Part shown: positions 9,633-18,249 of the stretch, one piece after another
Numbering within the stretch: the stretch's first letter is position 1
How the letters are laid out: every line of letters starts with the position of its first letter
Assembly (NCBI GenBank): GCA_031274595.1
Contig: JAISPX010000018.1
Span: forward strand, 1 to 34,229
Origin: Prevotellaceae bacterium
GTDB taxonomy: Bacteria > Bacteroidota > Bacteroidia > Bacteroidales > UBA932
Length of the DNA: 34,229 bases
Reading direction: 5' to 3'
Position numbers and translations under genes: made by a program
Notes under the pieces: model-generated
The model's database searches: none
What the model was told of the DNA's origin: nothing
What the model saw: the letters and a program-made list of their open reading frames with translations, nothing else

Positions 9633-11033
9633 ATGGAAAAACAAACCCTGCGCATAGCATCAATTGATATTTTCAGAGCATTGACAATGCTTTTAATGAT
9701 TTTTGTAAACGATATTCCCGCACTTGGCGACACAATTCCGCATTGGCTGCATCATGCCGCACTTGGCGAAGATATGCTTGGTCTTTCGGATGTCATCTTT
9801 CCCTGCTTTTTGTTTTGCGTAGGATTGTCGATACCATTTGCAATAAAAAACCGAACAGCAAAAGGCGATTCAAATGTTCAGTTGCTTTCGCATATAGCGC
9901 AGCGCACTGTTGCTCTATTGGTTATCGGGTTGTTTTCGGTGAATAGTTTTGCTGAAACGGCAAAAATAATCGGCATCGCTCCTCAATGGTTCAAACTTAT
10001 ATCTGTTGCCGCCTTTTTCATGATTTGGAACGTTTATCCGCGAGCCGAAGGAACAGTAAAAAAAGTATTTTCAGCGCTGCAAATCTTCGGCTGGATCATA
10101 TTAACAGTTCTTGCATTAATATTCTTACGCACGCCGCAATTAGGCGAAACTTCGTTTACATTAGGATTTATTTCGATAGGATTTTCAAGCGGTTCGCGAT
10201 ACGTTTTTCAATATTTAATTATTGTTGTTTGCGCAATTTTTCCGATACTGACAAATTTTATAAGTACAAAAAACAAGACCAAATTACTTGTAAACACGGC
10301 AATTTTTGCAGTTGTTTTTTATCTTTTTTTATTCAAAGGAGCAAATGCTGACGGATTAACAGGTTTGCGCCCAAGTTGGTGGCAAATACTTGGACTGATT
10401 GGCTGGACATATTTTTACACTGCGGTTATTTTCGTGTTCACACGAAGCAATATTTTTCTTAATCTGATTGCGTGGATATTTTTCACTCTACTGTGCATTA
10501 GTTCAAATTTAGGATGGTTAGAAAATGTAGGTTTTGCAGGATTTATTCCGGGCAACGGCGCTTTTCAATCTTTGGCTTTTGCTGGAGTAATTGCATCGTT
10601 GCTCATGCAACGCAATACAGGCAAAGAAAAATTCGGGATTTTGAGTTCAACTTATACCGCAATTGCCGTTTTAATGTTTGCGGCAGCGATTGTCGCTAAT
10701 AAATATTTTATTATTTCAAAGTTAGAGGAAACATGTACATGGATTTTTTATTGCATTTCCATCTCGTTTGCCTTATTGATTTTTATTTATTGGCTTGCCG
10801 ATGTTAAAAACAAAAAATCATGGTTTGACGTAATAAAACCGGCAGGCACAAGTACGCTTACATGTTATATTATTCCCGGAGTTTGGTACAGCCTTGTTTC
10901 GCTTGCAGGAATCGCTTATCCTGCATTTACAAAATCAGGAATCGGCGGACTTGTAAAATCACTTGTATTTGCCTTCGCAATTATAGGCGTAACATGGATA
11001 CTCGGCAAATTCGGAATAAAACTGAAAATATAA
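9633..11033 (+). CDS. DUF5009 / YeiB-like acyltransferase-family membrane protein
   Basis: This 466-residue polytopic inner-membrane protein has roughly 11-12 hydrophobic helices. The N-terminal block RIASIDIFRALTMLLMIFVND, followed by HHA and DVIFPCFLFCVGLSIPFA, is typical of the DUF5009 and heparan-alpha-glucosaminide N-acetyltransferase-like group. These proteins are thought to move acyl groups across the membrane to sugars. It starts 12 bases after the S41-like gene and so belongs to the same run. The substrate is not known. A link to the two peptidases upstream is suggested only by position. Confidence 0.8.
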   Translation: MEKQTLRIASIDIFRALTMLLMIFVNDIPALGDTIPHWLHHAALGEDMLGLSDVIFPCFLFCVGLSIPFAIKNRTAKGDSNVQLLSHIAQRTVALLVIGLFSVNSFAETAKIIGIAPQWFKLISVAAFFMIWNVYPRAEGTVKKVFSALQIFGWIILTVLALIFLRTPQLGETSFTLGFISIGFSSGSRYVFQYLIIVVCAIFPILTNFISTKNKTKLLVNTAIFAVVFYLFLFKGANADGLTGLRPSWWQILGLIGWTYFYTAVIFVFTRSNIFLNLIAWIFFTLLCISSNLGWLENVGFAGFIPGNGAFQSLAFAGVIASLLMQRNTGKEKFGILSSTYTAIAVLMFAAAIVANKYFIISKLEETCTWIFYCISISFALLIFIYWLADVKNKKSWFDVIKPAGTSTLTCYIIPGVWYSLVSLAGIAYPAFTKSGIGGLVKSLVFAFAIIGVTWILGKFGIKLKI

Positions 11034-11351
11034 AAAGCAAATGGAAAAATGAAATTATCATGTGGCGCAAAATGAAATTGTTTCGAGACAATTTGCCAAT
11101 ATTTCGCATTACTTTTATCTGTGATAGTCGTTCCTTCCGAAGTCAAATTACCCAATAACTCAGTAAAGGGGCGACTATAATCAAATATTTACTCGCGTAA
11201 ATACGAATTTATCGGCGTGATATTTATCTATAAGATGACAAAAATAATTAGAAATTGAAAAACAAGAAATACAAAGTATTGCTCTATCTGCATGTTATAA
11301 ACAAATCAACAAACATACAAACATACAAATCAACAAAAAACTGATTATATT
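11034..11351. other. 318-base gap with a short direct repeat
   Basis: No convincing gene or RNA was seen. The gap separates the end of the DUF5009 gene from the 3' end of the ROK gene, which converge. It holds a 13-base direct repeat, ACAAATCAACAAA, at 11301-11313 and 11325-11337, in a simple A/C-rich stretch. No strong terminator hairpin was found. Confidence 0.5.
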
Positions 11352-12320
11352 TTACGGTTTATAAAAACATTCAATTGCTTTAAGCGCCATATATCCTGCG
11401 CCGATTAATACGGTTTCGTTTCCAAGTTGCGAGGCTTCGAGTTTCACTTTTTGTATTGATATTGGTTGAGCGTGTTTTTTTGCTTCTTCGTAAATATCAT
11501 CAATAAATTTTATGGCAGGACCAAATACGCCGCCGCCGAAAATTATTTTTTCAGGATCGAAAATACTGACAAGATTGGCAACCGCCATTCCCCAAAACAT
11601 AATTGCCGTGCGTATTGTGCGCTTGGCGATGTCGTCATTTTCATTATATGCGGCAAATATGTCGTGAGATGTTATTTCGTCAATATTTTTTTTACTTAAA
11701 ATTCCATTATAATTTTTGTCTGATGCAAGAATTTCGCGGGCTACTTTTGCTATTCCTTCGCCAGATGCATGATATTCAAAACATCCGCAAGGCGCAAATT
11801 TTTCCTGAAAGGGCGTATCCAAAGCCCACCAACCAATTGCTCCTGCAATATCATGCGCACCGCGAACAAGTTGATTATTCACTATTATTCCTGCGCCAAT
11901 TCCTGTTCCAACGGCAAGAAAAATTACATTTGCACAGTCTTTTGCCGCGCCAAGCCAACTCTCGCCGAATATAGCGCAGGCGCGGTCGCTGTCAACAATT
12001 ACTTTCACATCTTTGTTCACAACATCCTGAATTTTTTCGCGTATCGGATAATTTTCCCAGCCTTCTATATTCGGCGCCCATACGCAACCTGTTTCGTGAT
12101 AACTGATGCCCGGAATACAAATTCCCACAGCATATACAGTTATTTTTATTTTGGCGGCTTCGCCAAGTAAATATTTTACAAATTCCTGTATGAGCAAACC
12201 TACTTCATCGCCTGTTCGTTTTTCGAGTTTGCATGAATCCTTAAAAAGAAGTTCTCCGTTTTCGGCAAACAAGCCTCCCGAAAGTTTTGTGCCGCCAAGG
12301 TCTAATCCAATTACTGCCAT
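11352..12320 (-). CDS. ROK-family sugar kinase (glucokinase-like) with a degenerate zinc motif
   Basis: This 322-residue ROK protein should phosphorylate a hexose with ATP in the cytoplasm. IGLDLGGTKLSGG (4-16) is the phosphate-binding loop, and VGTGIGAGIIVN and IFGGGVFG are also typical. There is no helix-turn-helix, so it is an enzyme rather than a repressor. The normal ROK zinc site (a His after GEIG and a CxCGxxGCxE block) is reduced. GAIGWWAL lacks the His and only PCGCFEYHASG remains, so classical zinc binding is unlikely. Similar short motifs occur in other Bacteroidetes ROK proteins, to my memory. The substrate is uncertain. The gene ends a minus-strand run, 86 bases after the alpha/beta hydrolase. 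Confidence 0.87.
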   Translation of the reverse strand: MAVIGLDLGGTKLSGGLFAENGELLFKDSCKLEKRTGDEVGLLIQEFVKYLLGEAAKIKITVYAVGICIPGISYHETGCVWAPNIEGWENYPIREKIQDVVNKDVKVIVDSDRACAIFGESWLGAAKDCANVIFLAVGTGIGAGIIVNNQLVRGAHDIAGAIGWWALDTPFQEKFAPCGCFEYHASGEGIAKVAREILASDKNYNGILSKKNIDEITSHDIFAAYNENDDIAKRTIRTAIMFWGMAVANLVSIFDPEKIIFGGGVFGPAIKFIDDIYEEAKKHAQPISIQKVKLEASQLGNETVLIGAGYMALKAIECFYKP

Positions 12321-12375
12321 AGTGTGTTGTTTTAAAATTATTAAATATTAAATTATTCAATATCCAATTAACAGA

Positions 12376-12383
12376 CAAATTTA
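12376..12383 (-). promoter_or_regulatory. putative internal -7 box for the ROK gene
   Basis: On the minus strand this reads TAAATTTG, a full match to TAnnTTTG, about 55 bases before the ROK start and just after the alpha/beta hydrolase stop. No -33 TTTG lies at the right spacing, so this is weak support for separate expression. Confidence 0.35.
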
Positions 12384-12406
12384 TATTTTTTATTTTTAAT
12401 GCTGTT

Positions 12407-13207
12407 TTATTTCATCGTTTTTTCCGCAAAATCGCATAATATTTTTACTGATTCTTCGGGTTCTTCGATAAATCCGTTGTGTCCAGAATTTTGAAGTATA
12501 GCTGCTGTTGCCTGAGGATATTTTTGCATTATATTTTCTGCAACATCAAATGTTATGTAATTATCGAATTTTCCAAAAACAAAGAGCGTTTTGTGCTGAA
12601 TTGTTTTCATAAAATCGTTCATGTCTTCGCGCATTTTCATTGCCTGCAAAGCGGCAATAATGCCGTCAGTGTCGGCGACTGTTGCAGTATCTTCGATAGC
12701 AAATATTTCTTCATCAAATTTTTTTACATTAATATCGGCAAAACCGCGCTTGACGTTTGTTTTTAATATAAGTTCCAATTTTCCCGCTTTTATCAATTCT
12801 ATTTCTCGGTCGCGGTCTTTCTTTTTTTGCTCGGTGTCGCCATTTGGCGTAGAACTGAACAGACACAAGGCTTTTGCCGTTTCGGGATATTTTTTTGCAA
12901 AAGCCAATGCAACATATCCGCCCATAGAATGTCCCACGATTAAACATTCCGAAATTTTCAATTTATCCAAAAGCGATTTTATGCAATCAGCCATAAATTC
13001 CATTGTTGTCGAACCTTCGTTAAATTTCGACAATCCATGTCCGGGTAAATCAACAGCAACGGTTCTAAATTGTTTTGACAGTTCTGAGATTGTATTTTCC
13101 CATATTTCCATTGTTTCCAAATATCCGTGCAGCAAGATTATTACTTTTCCTTTTCCCGTATCGCTTGCGCGCATTGCAATATTGTTGGTTGTTATAAAAA
13201 AATCCAT
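12407..13207 (-). CDS. alpha/beta hydrolase
   Basis: This 266-residue cytoplasmic hydrolase has the full alpha/beta fold signature. The oxyanion region is LLHGYLE (25-31), with DLPGHGLS at 53-60. The nucleophile elbow GHSMGG has S94, an acid is likely in GKFDNYIT (about 210-217), and H243 is in NSGHNGF. It resembles the esterase/MhpC-like group, whose substrates cannot be read from sequence. It has no signal peptide. The gene follows the exported hypothetical by 21 bases on the same strand, so it is probably part of the trmH-led operon. Confidence 0.88.
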   Translation of the reverse strand: MDFFITTNNIAMRASDTGKGKVIILLHGYLETMEIWENTISELSKQFRTVAVDLPGHGLSKFNEGSTTMEFMADCIKSLLDKLKISECLIVGHSMGGYVALAFAKKYPETAKALCLFSSTPNGDTEQKKKDRDREIELIKAGKLELILKTNVKRGFADINVKKFDEEIFAIEDTATVADTDGIIAALQAMKMREDMNDFMKTIQHKTLFVFGKFDNYITFDVAENIMQKYPQATAAILQNSGHNGFIEEPEESVKILCDFAEKTMK

Positions 13208-13228
13208 AAATTTATTTTCTGTAGTAGT

Positions 13229-14014
13229 TTAATCTTCACGTTCAACCGATATGTTTTCTAAAAGCGTCCATTTTCCGTTTTTATATATCAATCCATCGTA
13301 GGAAAAATCGGCAACATAAAAACGATAATCTCCTTCAAAAACAGGATTTACAGGGGCAAGAAAATCATGAATTATCATTTTCTTTTCACGATTATATCGC
13401 AGATACATCGCAGAGCGGGCATTATATTCAAATATCAATCGCTGATGATTTGGTTTTTCAAAAATTTCAGCGCCGAAAACAGGTTTTTCGTCATCGTCAA
13501 AAGTCAAAACATCAATAATTTTTTTGTTCGACACAATTCCTTTCAAATCGTTGCCCAGCAAGGTATATGCTTTTTTATCATTTATATTTATTTCGATAAT
13601 ATCATAATAAACAGCGCCAAACCATTTGTTGTTTGTAAATTTTTCGTCAGTCATATATTCATCGTTGATATTTATATCTTGAAGAATAAATATTCCTTTT
13701 GGAGATTTTACTATTCCGTAATATTTGTACATTCCTCGTTCTGTCGGTATGCTCCATGTGTAAATTCCGATATTTTTGTCTTTCGAAAACAGTTGCGACA
13801 CACGGCGAGGCGCATCAATTCTTTCGGCATTTTCGCCAATGTTTATCATATTTGCAAGTTTATTGCAAAAAGTATCGGCTAATCTTATTCGCTGTTCAAT
13901 ATTTTCTTCGATAAATATTTCATCCAGTTCTTTTTGCAAACTATTTTGAGCAAATATTTTATTGCTTTGTAAAAGTGTTGCAAACATTATTATTATAAAA
14001 ATTTTATATTTCAT
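13229..14014 (-). CDS. conserved exported Bacteroidetes protein of unknown function
   Basis: This 261-residue protein has an N-terminal signal peptide (MKYKIFIIIMFATLLQ with cleavage near FAQ), so it is exported or periplasmic. The body is rich in beta-type segments, with blocks such as IYTWSIPTERGMYKYYG, YYDIIEI, YTLLGND and VIDVLTFDDDEKPVFG. I recall a similar Bacteroidetes-wide family but no named function, so none is given. ATG at 14014 is preferred over an upstream TTG at 14017 because it begins the signal peptide. The start lies inside the aminotransferase gene (11-base overlap), so the two are coupled. Confidence 0.75.
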   Translation of the reverse strand: MKYKIFIIIMFATLLQSNKIFAQNSLQKELDEIFIEENIEQRIRLADTFCNKLANMINIGENAERIDAPRRVSQLFSKDKNIGIYTWSIPTERGMYKYYGIVKSPKGIFILQDININDEYMTDEKFTNNKWFGAVYYDIIEININDKKAYTLLGNDLKGIVSNKKIIDVLTFDDDEKPVFGAEIFEKPNHQRLIFEYNARSAMYLRYNREKKMIIHDFLAPVNPVFEGDYRFYVADFSYDGLIYKNGKWTLLENISVERED

Positions 14015-15200
14015 CAAGTATTGAATTTATAATATTTACAGTTTCTTCTATTTGTTTATGAGTGATTGTGAGCGGCGGCGAGATACGAAAAGCAGTATCG
14101 CAAAACAAAAACCAGTCGGATAACAAACCGCGTTCAACGCCTTTGTTTATAAACCGTTCGCGCAGTTGTGAACATCCAAGTTCTACCGCAAAAAACAATC
14201 CTGTTCCTCTCACTTCTTTTATTTTTTTGTGAGTCAAAAGTAGTTTAAAAAGATTGGATTTTTCGTTCACCTGTTCTAAAAGTTTTTCGTCAACAACGAC
14301 ATTTAAAGCGGCAAGAGCGGCAGCGCACGAAACAGGATGTCCGCCAAACGTAGTAATATAGCCAAGCGCAGGATTTGTTTTCAGCGCCGACATAATATCG
14401 TTTGACGATACAAACGCGCCGAGAGGCATTCCTCCGCCCATCGATTTTGCCATGCACAAAATATCGGGAATTACGTTGTAATACTCAAATGCAAACAATT
14501 TTCCCATGCGACCGAATCCTGTCTGTATTTCATCAAAAATCAACAAAACATCTTTTTCACTACAACGTTTTCTGAGTTTTTTCAGAAAATCATTTTCAGG
14601 AAGTATAATTCCCGCTTCGCCTTGAACAGGCTCAACAATTACGCATGCGGTGCGTTCTGTTATCTGATTTAAATCGTTTTCATTATTAAAGTTTATTATA
14701 CGCGTGTCGGGCAAAAGCGGTCGAAACGAATTGCGAAAATCTTCATTGCCCATAACGCTTACAGCGCCATGCGAACTGCCGTGATACGCATTTTTGAATG
14801 AAATCATCTCTGTGCGATTTGTGTATCGTTTTGCAAGTTTCAGAGCGCCTTCCACTGCTTCGCTTCCCGAGTTTACAAAATATACAGACGATAATTTTTC
14901 GGGCAGCAATTCCGTCAAACGCTTTGCGTACAACACTTGCGGCGACTCAATATATTCGCCGTAAACCATCACGTGCAAATATTTTTCGACCTGCGCTTTT
15001 ACCGCGGCAACAACTTTCGGATGACAATGTCCTACATTGCTTACCGAAACGCCTGCAATCAAATCAATGTAAGTTTTTCCATCGGGCGAATAAATATAAA
15101 TTCCATCGGCATGGTCAACTTCTACGCACATTGGAAAATCAGATGTTTGCGCAACGTGTTGCAAAAAAAGCGTTCGTAAATTTAATCCGTTTTTATTCAT
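14004..15200 (-). CDS. class III PLP-dependent aminotransferase (acetylornithine/ornithine aminotransferase-like)
   Basis: This 398-residue cytoplasmic transaminase matches the family length. It shows VNSGSEAVEGALKLAKRY (109-126), the PLP-stacking AYHGSSHG block (138-145), VEPVQGEAG, the cofactor-binding D223 in IFDEIQTGFGRMG, and the Schiff-base lysine K252 in MAKSMGGGMPLGA. It resembles ArgD and GabT-type enzymes. The exact substrate (acetylornithine, succinylornithine, or an omega-amino acid) cannot be told, and no arginine biosynthesis genes are nearby. The start codon overlaps the trmH stop by 4 bases, so the two are translationally coupled. Confidence 0.87.
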   Translation of the reverse strand: MNKNGLNLRTLFLQHVAQTSDFPMCVEVDHADGIYIYSPDGKTYIDLIAGVSVSNVGHCHPKVVAAVKAQVEKYLHVMVYGEYIESPQVLYAKRLTELLPEKLSSVYFVNSGSEAVEGALKLAKRYTNRTEMISFKNAYHGSSHGAVSVMGNEDFRNSFRPLLPDTRIINFNNENDLNQITERTACVIVEPVQGEAGIILPENDFLKKLRKRCSEKDVLLIFDEIQTGFGRMGKLFAFEYYNVIPDILCMAKSMGGGMPLGAFVSSNDIMSALKTNPALGYITTFGGHPVSCAAALAALNVVVDEKLLEQVNEKSNLFKLLLTHKKIKEVRGTGLFFAVELGCSQLRERFINKGVERGLLSDWFLFCDTAFRISPPLTITHKQIEETVNIINSILDEI

Positions 15201-15877
15201 GATTTATCGTGTTCATGCAAGGTTTCATATCGTTCAATTATTTCGTCGGAACGGCGAATTGTTGCACGCAGCCATTGCAGCATTATTTTGTTTTGTTCAT
15301 CTTCGTTCAATTTCCATGCCGTTTTCGATTTCCGCAATTTCATTACCAAATGATGTAAAATTATTGCAGCCGACACCGAAATGTTGAAACTTTCAACAAA
15401 TCCGAACATCGGAATTGTTATAAACTCATCAGCATTTTCTTTTACAGTATTGGATATTCCCGAATATTCCGTTCCGAAAAATATTGCGGTTTTTCCTTTT
15501 GTTATATCAAAATTTTCGAGTGTAATATTATTGCCGTAAGGAGTTGTTGCAACAATACGGTATCCTTGATTTTTCAAATGTTTCACCGCATCGCGACTTG
15601 GTTGCGCCGAGTTGTATTTATATAAACTCAGCCATTTAGCCGAACCTTTTACTACCATTGGATTTATTTGATATTTATTTTTATCTTCTATAATATGAAT
15701 ATCCTGTATTCCGAAGGCTTCACATGTTCGTAACACCGCGCTTGCGTTTTGCGATTGATAAATATCTTCAAGACAAACGCAGATATAACGAGTTCGCTGC
15801 AACAATTTTTGCTGTAATAATTGCATGCGTTCATCTTGAACAAATTGCGCCAGATATTTGTTTAATTCCGTATTCAT
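15197..15877 (-). CDS. trmH: SpoU-family tRNA/rRNA 2'-O-methyltransferase (TrmH-like)
   Basis: This 226-residue SPOUT methyltransferase has the three knot motifs. Motif 1 is QNASAVLRTCEAFGI (43-57), motif 2 IFFGTEYSGIS, and motif 3 IPMFGFVESFNISVSAA, which together bind SAM. It lies nearer to TrmH (tRNA Gm18) than to RlmB because an N-terminal RNA-binding extension is lacking and a C-terminal helix-rich tail is present. TrmH is therefore the best guess, not certain. It is the first gene of a tightly packed minus-strand run. TTATTTTGC, close to the -7 consensus, lies only 4-5 bases before the ATG, so the transcript may have almost no leader. Confidence 0.85.
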   Translation of the reverse strand: MNTELNKYLAQFVQDERMQLLQQKLLQRTRYICVCLEDIYQSQNASAVLRTCEAFGIQDIHIIEDKNKYQINPMVVKGSAKWLSLYKYNSAQPSRDAVKHLKNQGYRIVATTPYGNNITLENFDITKGKTAIFFGTEYSGISNTVKENADEFITIPMFGFVESFNISVSAAIILHHLVMKLRKSKTAWKLNEDEQNKIMLQWLRATIRRSDEIIERYETLHEHDKS

Positions 15878-15891
15878 ACTGCAAAATAAAT

Positions 15892-15920
15892 AAAAAAGGG
15901 AAACTGTAAAAATTTCCCTT
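15892..15920 (-). terminator. rho-independent terminator of the HU gene
   Basis: On the minus strand AAGGGAAA (15920-15913) and TTTCCCTT (15903-15896) form an 8-bp stem with a 9-base loop, followed by a run of T. It lies 20 bases after the HU stop and directly before the trmH start region, separating the two transcripts. Confidence 0.75.
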
Positions 15921-15940
15921 CTTTGATAAGATAAAATACA

Positions 15941-16213
15941 TTATTTTACCTTTGCCGTAAGTTCGCTGCCAGCTTTGAATCTTACAACTTTCTTAGCTGC
16001 AATTTTAATAGTTGCGCCTGTTCTCGGATTTCTTCCAGCACGTGCGCTTCTTTTACTAACAGCGAAAGAACCAAATCCTACCAGAGCTACTTTATCGCCT
16101 TTCTTTAATGCTGTCGAAACAGCTTTAATAAAAGCGTCAAGAGCTTTTTTCGAATCCACTTTCGTCAAACCTGCATTTGTTGCAATTGCATCAATAAGTT
16201 CTGCTTTGTTCAT
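15941..16213 (-). CDS. hup: HU-family nucleoid DNA-binding protein
   Basis: This 90-residue HU protein bends and packs DNA as a dimer. The N-terminal helices (MNKAELIDAIATNAGLTKVD...) and the signature GFGSFAVSKRSARAGRNPRTG (about 46-66), with the DNA-arm proline in RNPRTG, are complete, followed by a Lys-rich end. The length is exactly that of the family. The gene stands alone with its own promoter and terminator. HU and IHF subunits look alike, but the RxGRNPxTG and AAKKVVRFKAG blocks fit HU. Confidence 0.95.
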   Translation of the reverse strand: MNKAELIDAIATNAGLTKVDSKKALDAFIKAVSTALKKGDKVALVGFGSFAVSKRSARAGRNPRTGATIKIAAKKVVRFKAGSELTAKVK

Positions 16214-16269
16214 AATAATTATAAATTTAAAAAGGTTATAAATAAGTTAAAACTTTTTATTAATTGATA

Positions 16270-16300
16270 CAAAAGTAATTTTTAAATGTTTACGTACAAA
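16270..16300 (-). promoter_or_regulatory. HU promoter, near-perfect Bacteroidetes consensus
   Basis: On the minus strand TTTG (16300-16297) and TACTTTTG (16277-16270) are separated by exactly 19 bases, a full match to TTTG-N19-TAnnTTTG. Transcription would start near 16264, giving a leader of about 50 bases before the HU ATG. Confidence 0.75.
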
Positions 16301-16734
16301 ACTTTATATGATTTTTTTTTGAATTTTTTTTCCCTTTTTTTAGAATATATTGGACAAAATAACAATTTTATTTAAATTAAAACCTTAATAACCAACGTAT
16401 TGTTTGGAAAGCCAAATAATATTTTATTTTCTTGTTACCTTTTCCCGATTTAATAAAAAATATTGTAGAAACAACATTTTTAACTGTTTTTTGGCAATTT
16501 CAAATATTTTTTTCGACACTCAATACCGCTTTTTTATCTGTTTTGTAGCCGAAATTTAATATGCTGATTTTTCAAAAAAATCATCAAAAATATATTTGAT
16601 TTTGATTTGTTTTTCCGACAAAATAATGTGTTTTCTGTCTTATTAATGACCAATTAAATAATCGCTGGAAAACAAATAATAAAGGCTGAAATGTTGGCTC
16701 AAAAATCAAATGGCGTTTCTGTGTTTTGACAAAT
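16301..16734. other. AT-rich intergenic stretch without recognisable gene
   Basis: This part of the 591-base gap between the divergent HU and kinase genes holds long T and A runs and stop codons in every frame. I see no tRNA, known RNA motif or conserved short gene. A weak imperfect hairpin is possible around 16573-16610. An unknown small RNA cannot be excluded. Confidence 0.5.
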
Positions 16735-16738
16735 TATT

Positions 16739-16769
16739 TTTGCTTGCAGATAAATAATTATTAATTTAG
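16739..16769 (+). promoter_or_regulatory. putative promoter of the kinase/RapZ-C gene
   Basis: TTTG (16739-16742) and TAATTTAG (16762-16769) are 19 bases apart. The -7 box differs from TAnnTTTG at one position. The predicted leader is about 30 bases to the ATG at 16805. Confidence 0.5.
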
Positions 16770-16804
16770 CAAAAAAAATTAAATTAAAATTGCTGCATTT
16801 ATAT

Positions 16805-18238
16805 ATGGATACGGAACTAAAATCATTATTTCAAAAGTACGCGGGGCAACAGGCAACCGATGTTACGGAACTTCCATCTTCAGGGTCGAATAGACGTTAT
16901 TTTAGATTGAAAAACAACACAATTTCGCTGATTGGAGTAAGAGGAACTTTGGCTGCTGAAAACCGCGCATTTTACGAAATGGCAAAACATTTCAAAAAAC
17001 AAGGAATTAACGTGCCTGATGTTTACCTGCACAGCAACGACTGGTTGCATTATATTCAGGAAGATTTGGGCGATACAATATTGTTTAATGTAATCCAAAA
17101 AGGTCGTTTGACGCGGGTTTTCGACCAGGACGAGAAAAAAATTCTTTGCAAAACAATTCGGATGCTGCCGTCAATTCAGTTTAAGGGCGCCGAAGGTCTG
17201 GATTTTGATATGTGTTTTCCTCAACCCGAATTTAACGAACGTTCGATACTTTGGGATTTAAATTATTTCAAATACTGTTTTCTGAAATCTACAGGAATAG
17301 ATTTTCAGGAAAATCTTTTGGAAGACGACTTTGCCAAAATGGTAAAAGCGCTTTTGTGCAACAAAACAAATACATTCATGTATCGCGATTTCCAGTCGCG
17401 CAATGTAATGATTAAAGATGATGAGCCATATTTTATTGACTTCCAAGGCGGGCGTAAAGGTCCGTTTTATTACGATGTAGCATCGTTTTTATGGCAGGCA
17501 AAAGCGAATTTCACCGAAGAACTTCGTAAACAACTCATAGATGAATATATCGAATCGCTGAAAAAATATACAAACATTGTCGAACAGGATTTTCATAACC
17601 AGTTGCAACATTTTGTATTGTTTCGCACTTTACAAGTGTTGGGCGCTTACGGTTTTAGAGGATATTTTGAGAAAAAACCTCATTTCATACAAAGCGTTCC
17701 GTTTGCAATTGATAATTTGCGAAGCCTGCTCAATCAAGGTTATAACGAGTATCCGTATCTTTGCGAAATACTTAATCAACTCACAAATCTTAAACAATTT
17801 TCGGACGACATAAAAAAACACACTTTGGAAGTGCATGTTTGCAGTTTTGCTTACAAAAAAGGTATTCCCAACGATGCTTCGGGCAACGGAGGCGGCTACG
17901 TTTTTGATTGTCGGGCAATCAATAATCCGGGAAAATACGAGCGCTACAATCAATTCACCGGCTTGGATGAACCTGTGATAAAATATCTCGAAGAAGATGG
18001 CGAAATCATAGCGTTTCTGGAAAATGTTTACAAAATAGTTGACAGTTCCGTAAACCGCTACATAAACAGAAAATTCACCAATTTAATGGTTTGTTTCGGC
18101 TGCACGGGCGGACAGCATCGCTCGGTTTATGCAGCGCAACATTTAGCAACGCATTTGAACGAAAAATTCGGAGTCAAAGTAAACCTTGTTCATCGCGAGC
18201 AAAATATAGAACAAACATTTGAAGCAAAAAATCAATAA
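16805..18238 (+). CDS. aminoglycoside-phosphotransferase-like (AmgK-like) kinase fused to a RapZ C-terminal domain
   Basis: This 477-residue cytoplasmic protein has two parts. Residues ~10-320 form an APH-fold kinase like AmgK (anomeric kinase for MurNAc/GlcNAc): catalytic D195 in YRDFQSRNVM and metal-binding D212 in FIDFQGGRKGP, which precedes YYDVAS. Residues ~340-470 match the C-terminal domain of RapZ: VHVCSFAYKKG, FDCRAINNPG, FGCTGGQHRSV and LVHRE. In E. coli that domain binds GlcN6P and small RNAs. The N-terminal P-loop half of RapZ is absent. ATG 16805 is preferred over an upstream TTG. A MurU-like gene follows 11 bases later, so a joint role in amino-sugar recycling is inferred. The function of the fusion is not known to me. 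Confidence 0.85.
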   Translation: MDTELKSLFQKYAGQQATDVTELPSSGSNRRYFRLKNNTISLIGVRGTLAAENRAFYEMAKHFKKQGINVPDVYLHSNDWLHYIQEDLGDTILFNVIQKGRLTRVFDQDEKKILCKTIRMLPSIQFKGAEGLDFDMCFPQPEFNERSILWDLNYFKYCFLKSTGIDFQENLLEDDFAKMVKALLCNKTNTFMYRDFQSRNVMIKDDEPYFIDFQGGRKGPFYYDVASFLWQAKANFTEELRKQLIDEYIESLKKYTNIVEQDFHNQLQHFVLFRTLQVLGAYGFRGYFEKKPHFIQSVPFAIDNLRSLLNQGYNEYPYLCEILNQLTNLKQFSDDIKKHTLEVHVCSFAYKKGIPNDASGNGGGYVFDCRAINNPGKYERYNQFTGLDEPVIKYLEEDGEIIAFLENVYKIVDSSVNRYINRKFTNLMVCFGCTGGQHRSVYAAQHLATHLNEKFGVKVNLVHREQNIEQTFEAKNQ

Positions 18239-18249
18239 AATAAACATCA

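Noticed and set aside
13229-14017. Start of the exported hypothetical at 14017
   Set aside because: That codon is TTG directly before an ATG at 14014, which begins a normal signal peptide.
15199-15880. CRISPR or phage signals in the minus-strand run
   Set aside because: No direct repeats with spacers and no phage genes. The run is ordinary metabolism and RNA modification.
16573-16610. Small RNA hairpin in the HU/kinase gap
   Set aside because: Pairing is imperfect and built of A/T runs. Chance folding in AT-rich DNA explains it.
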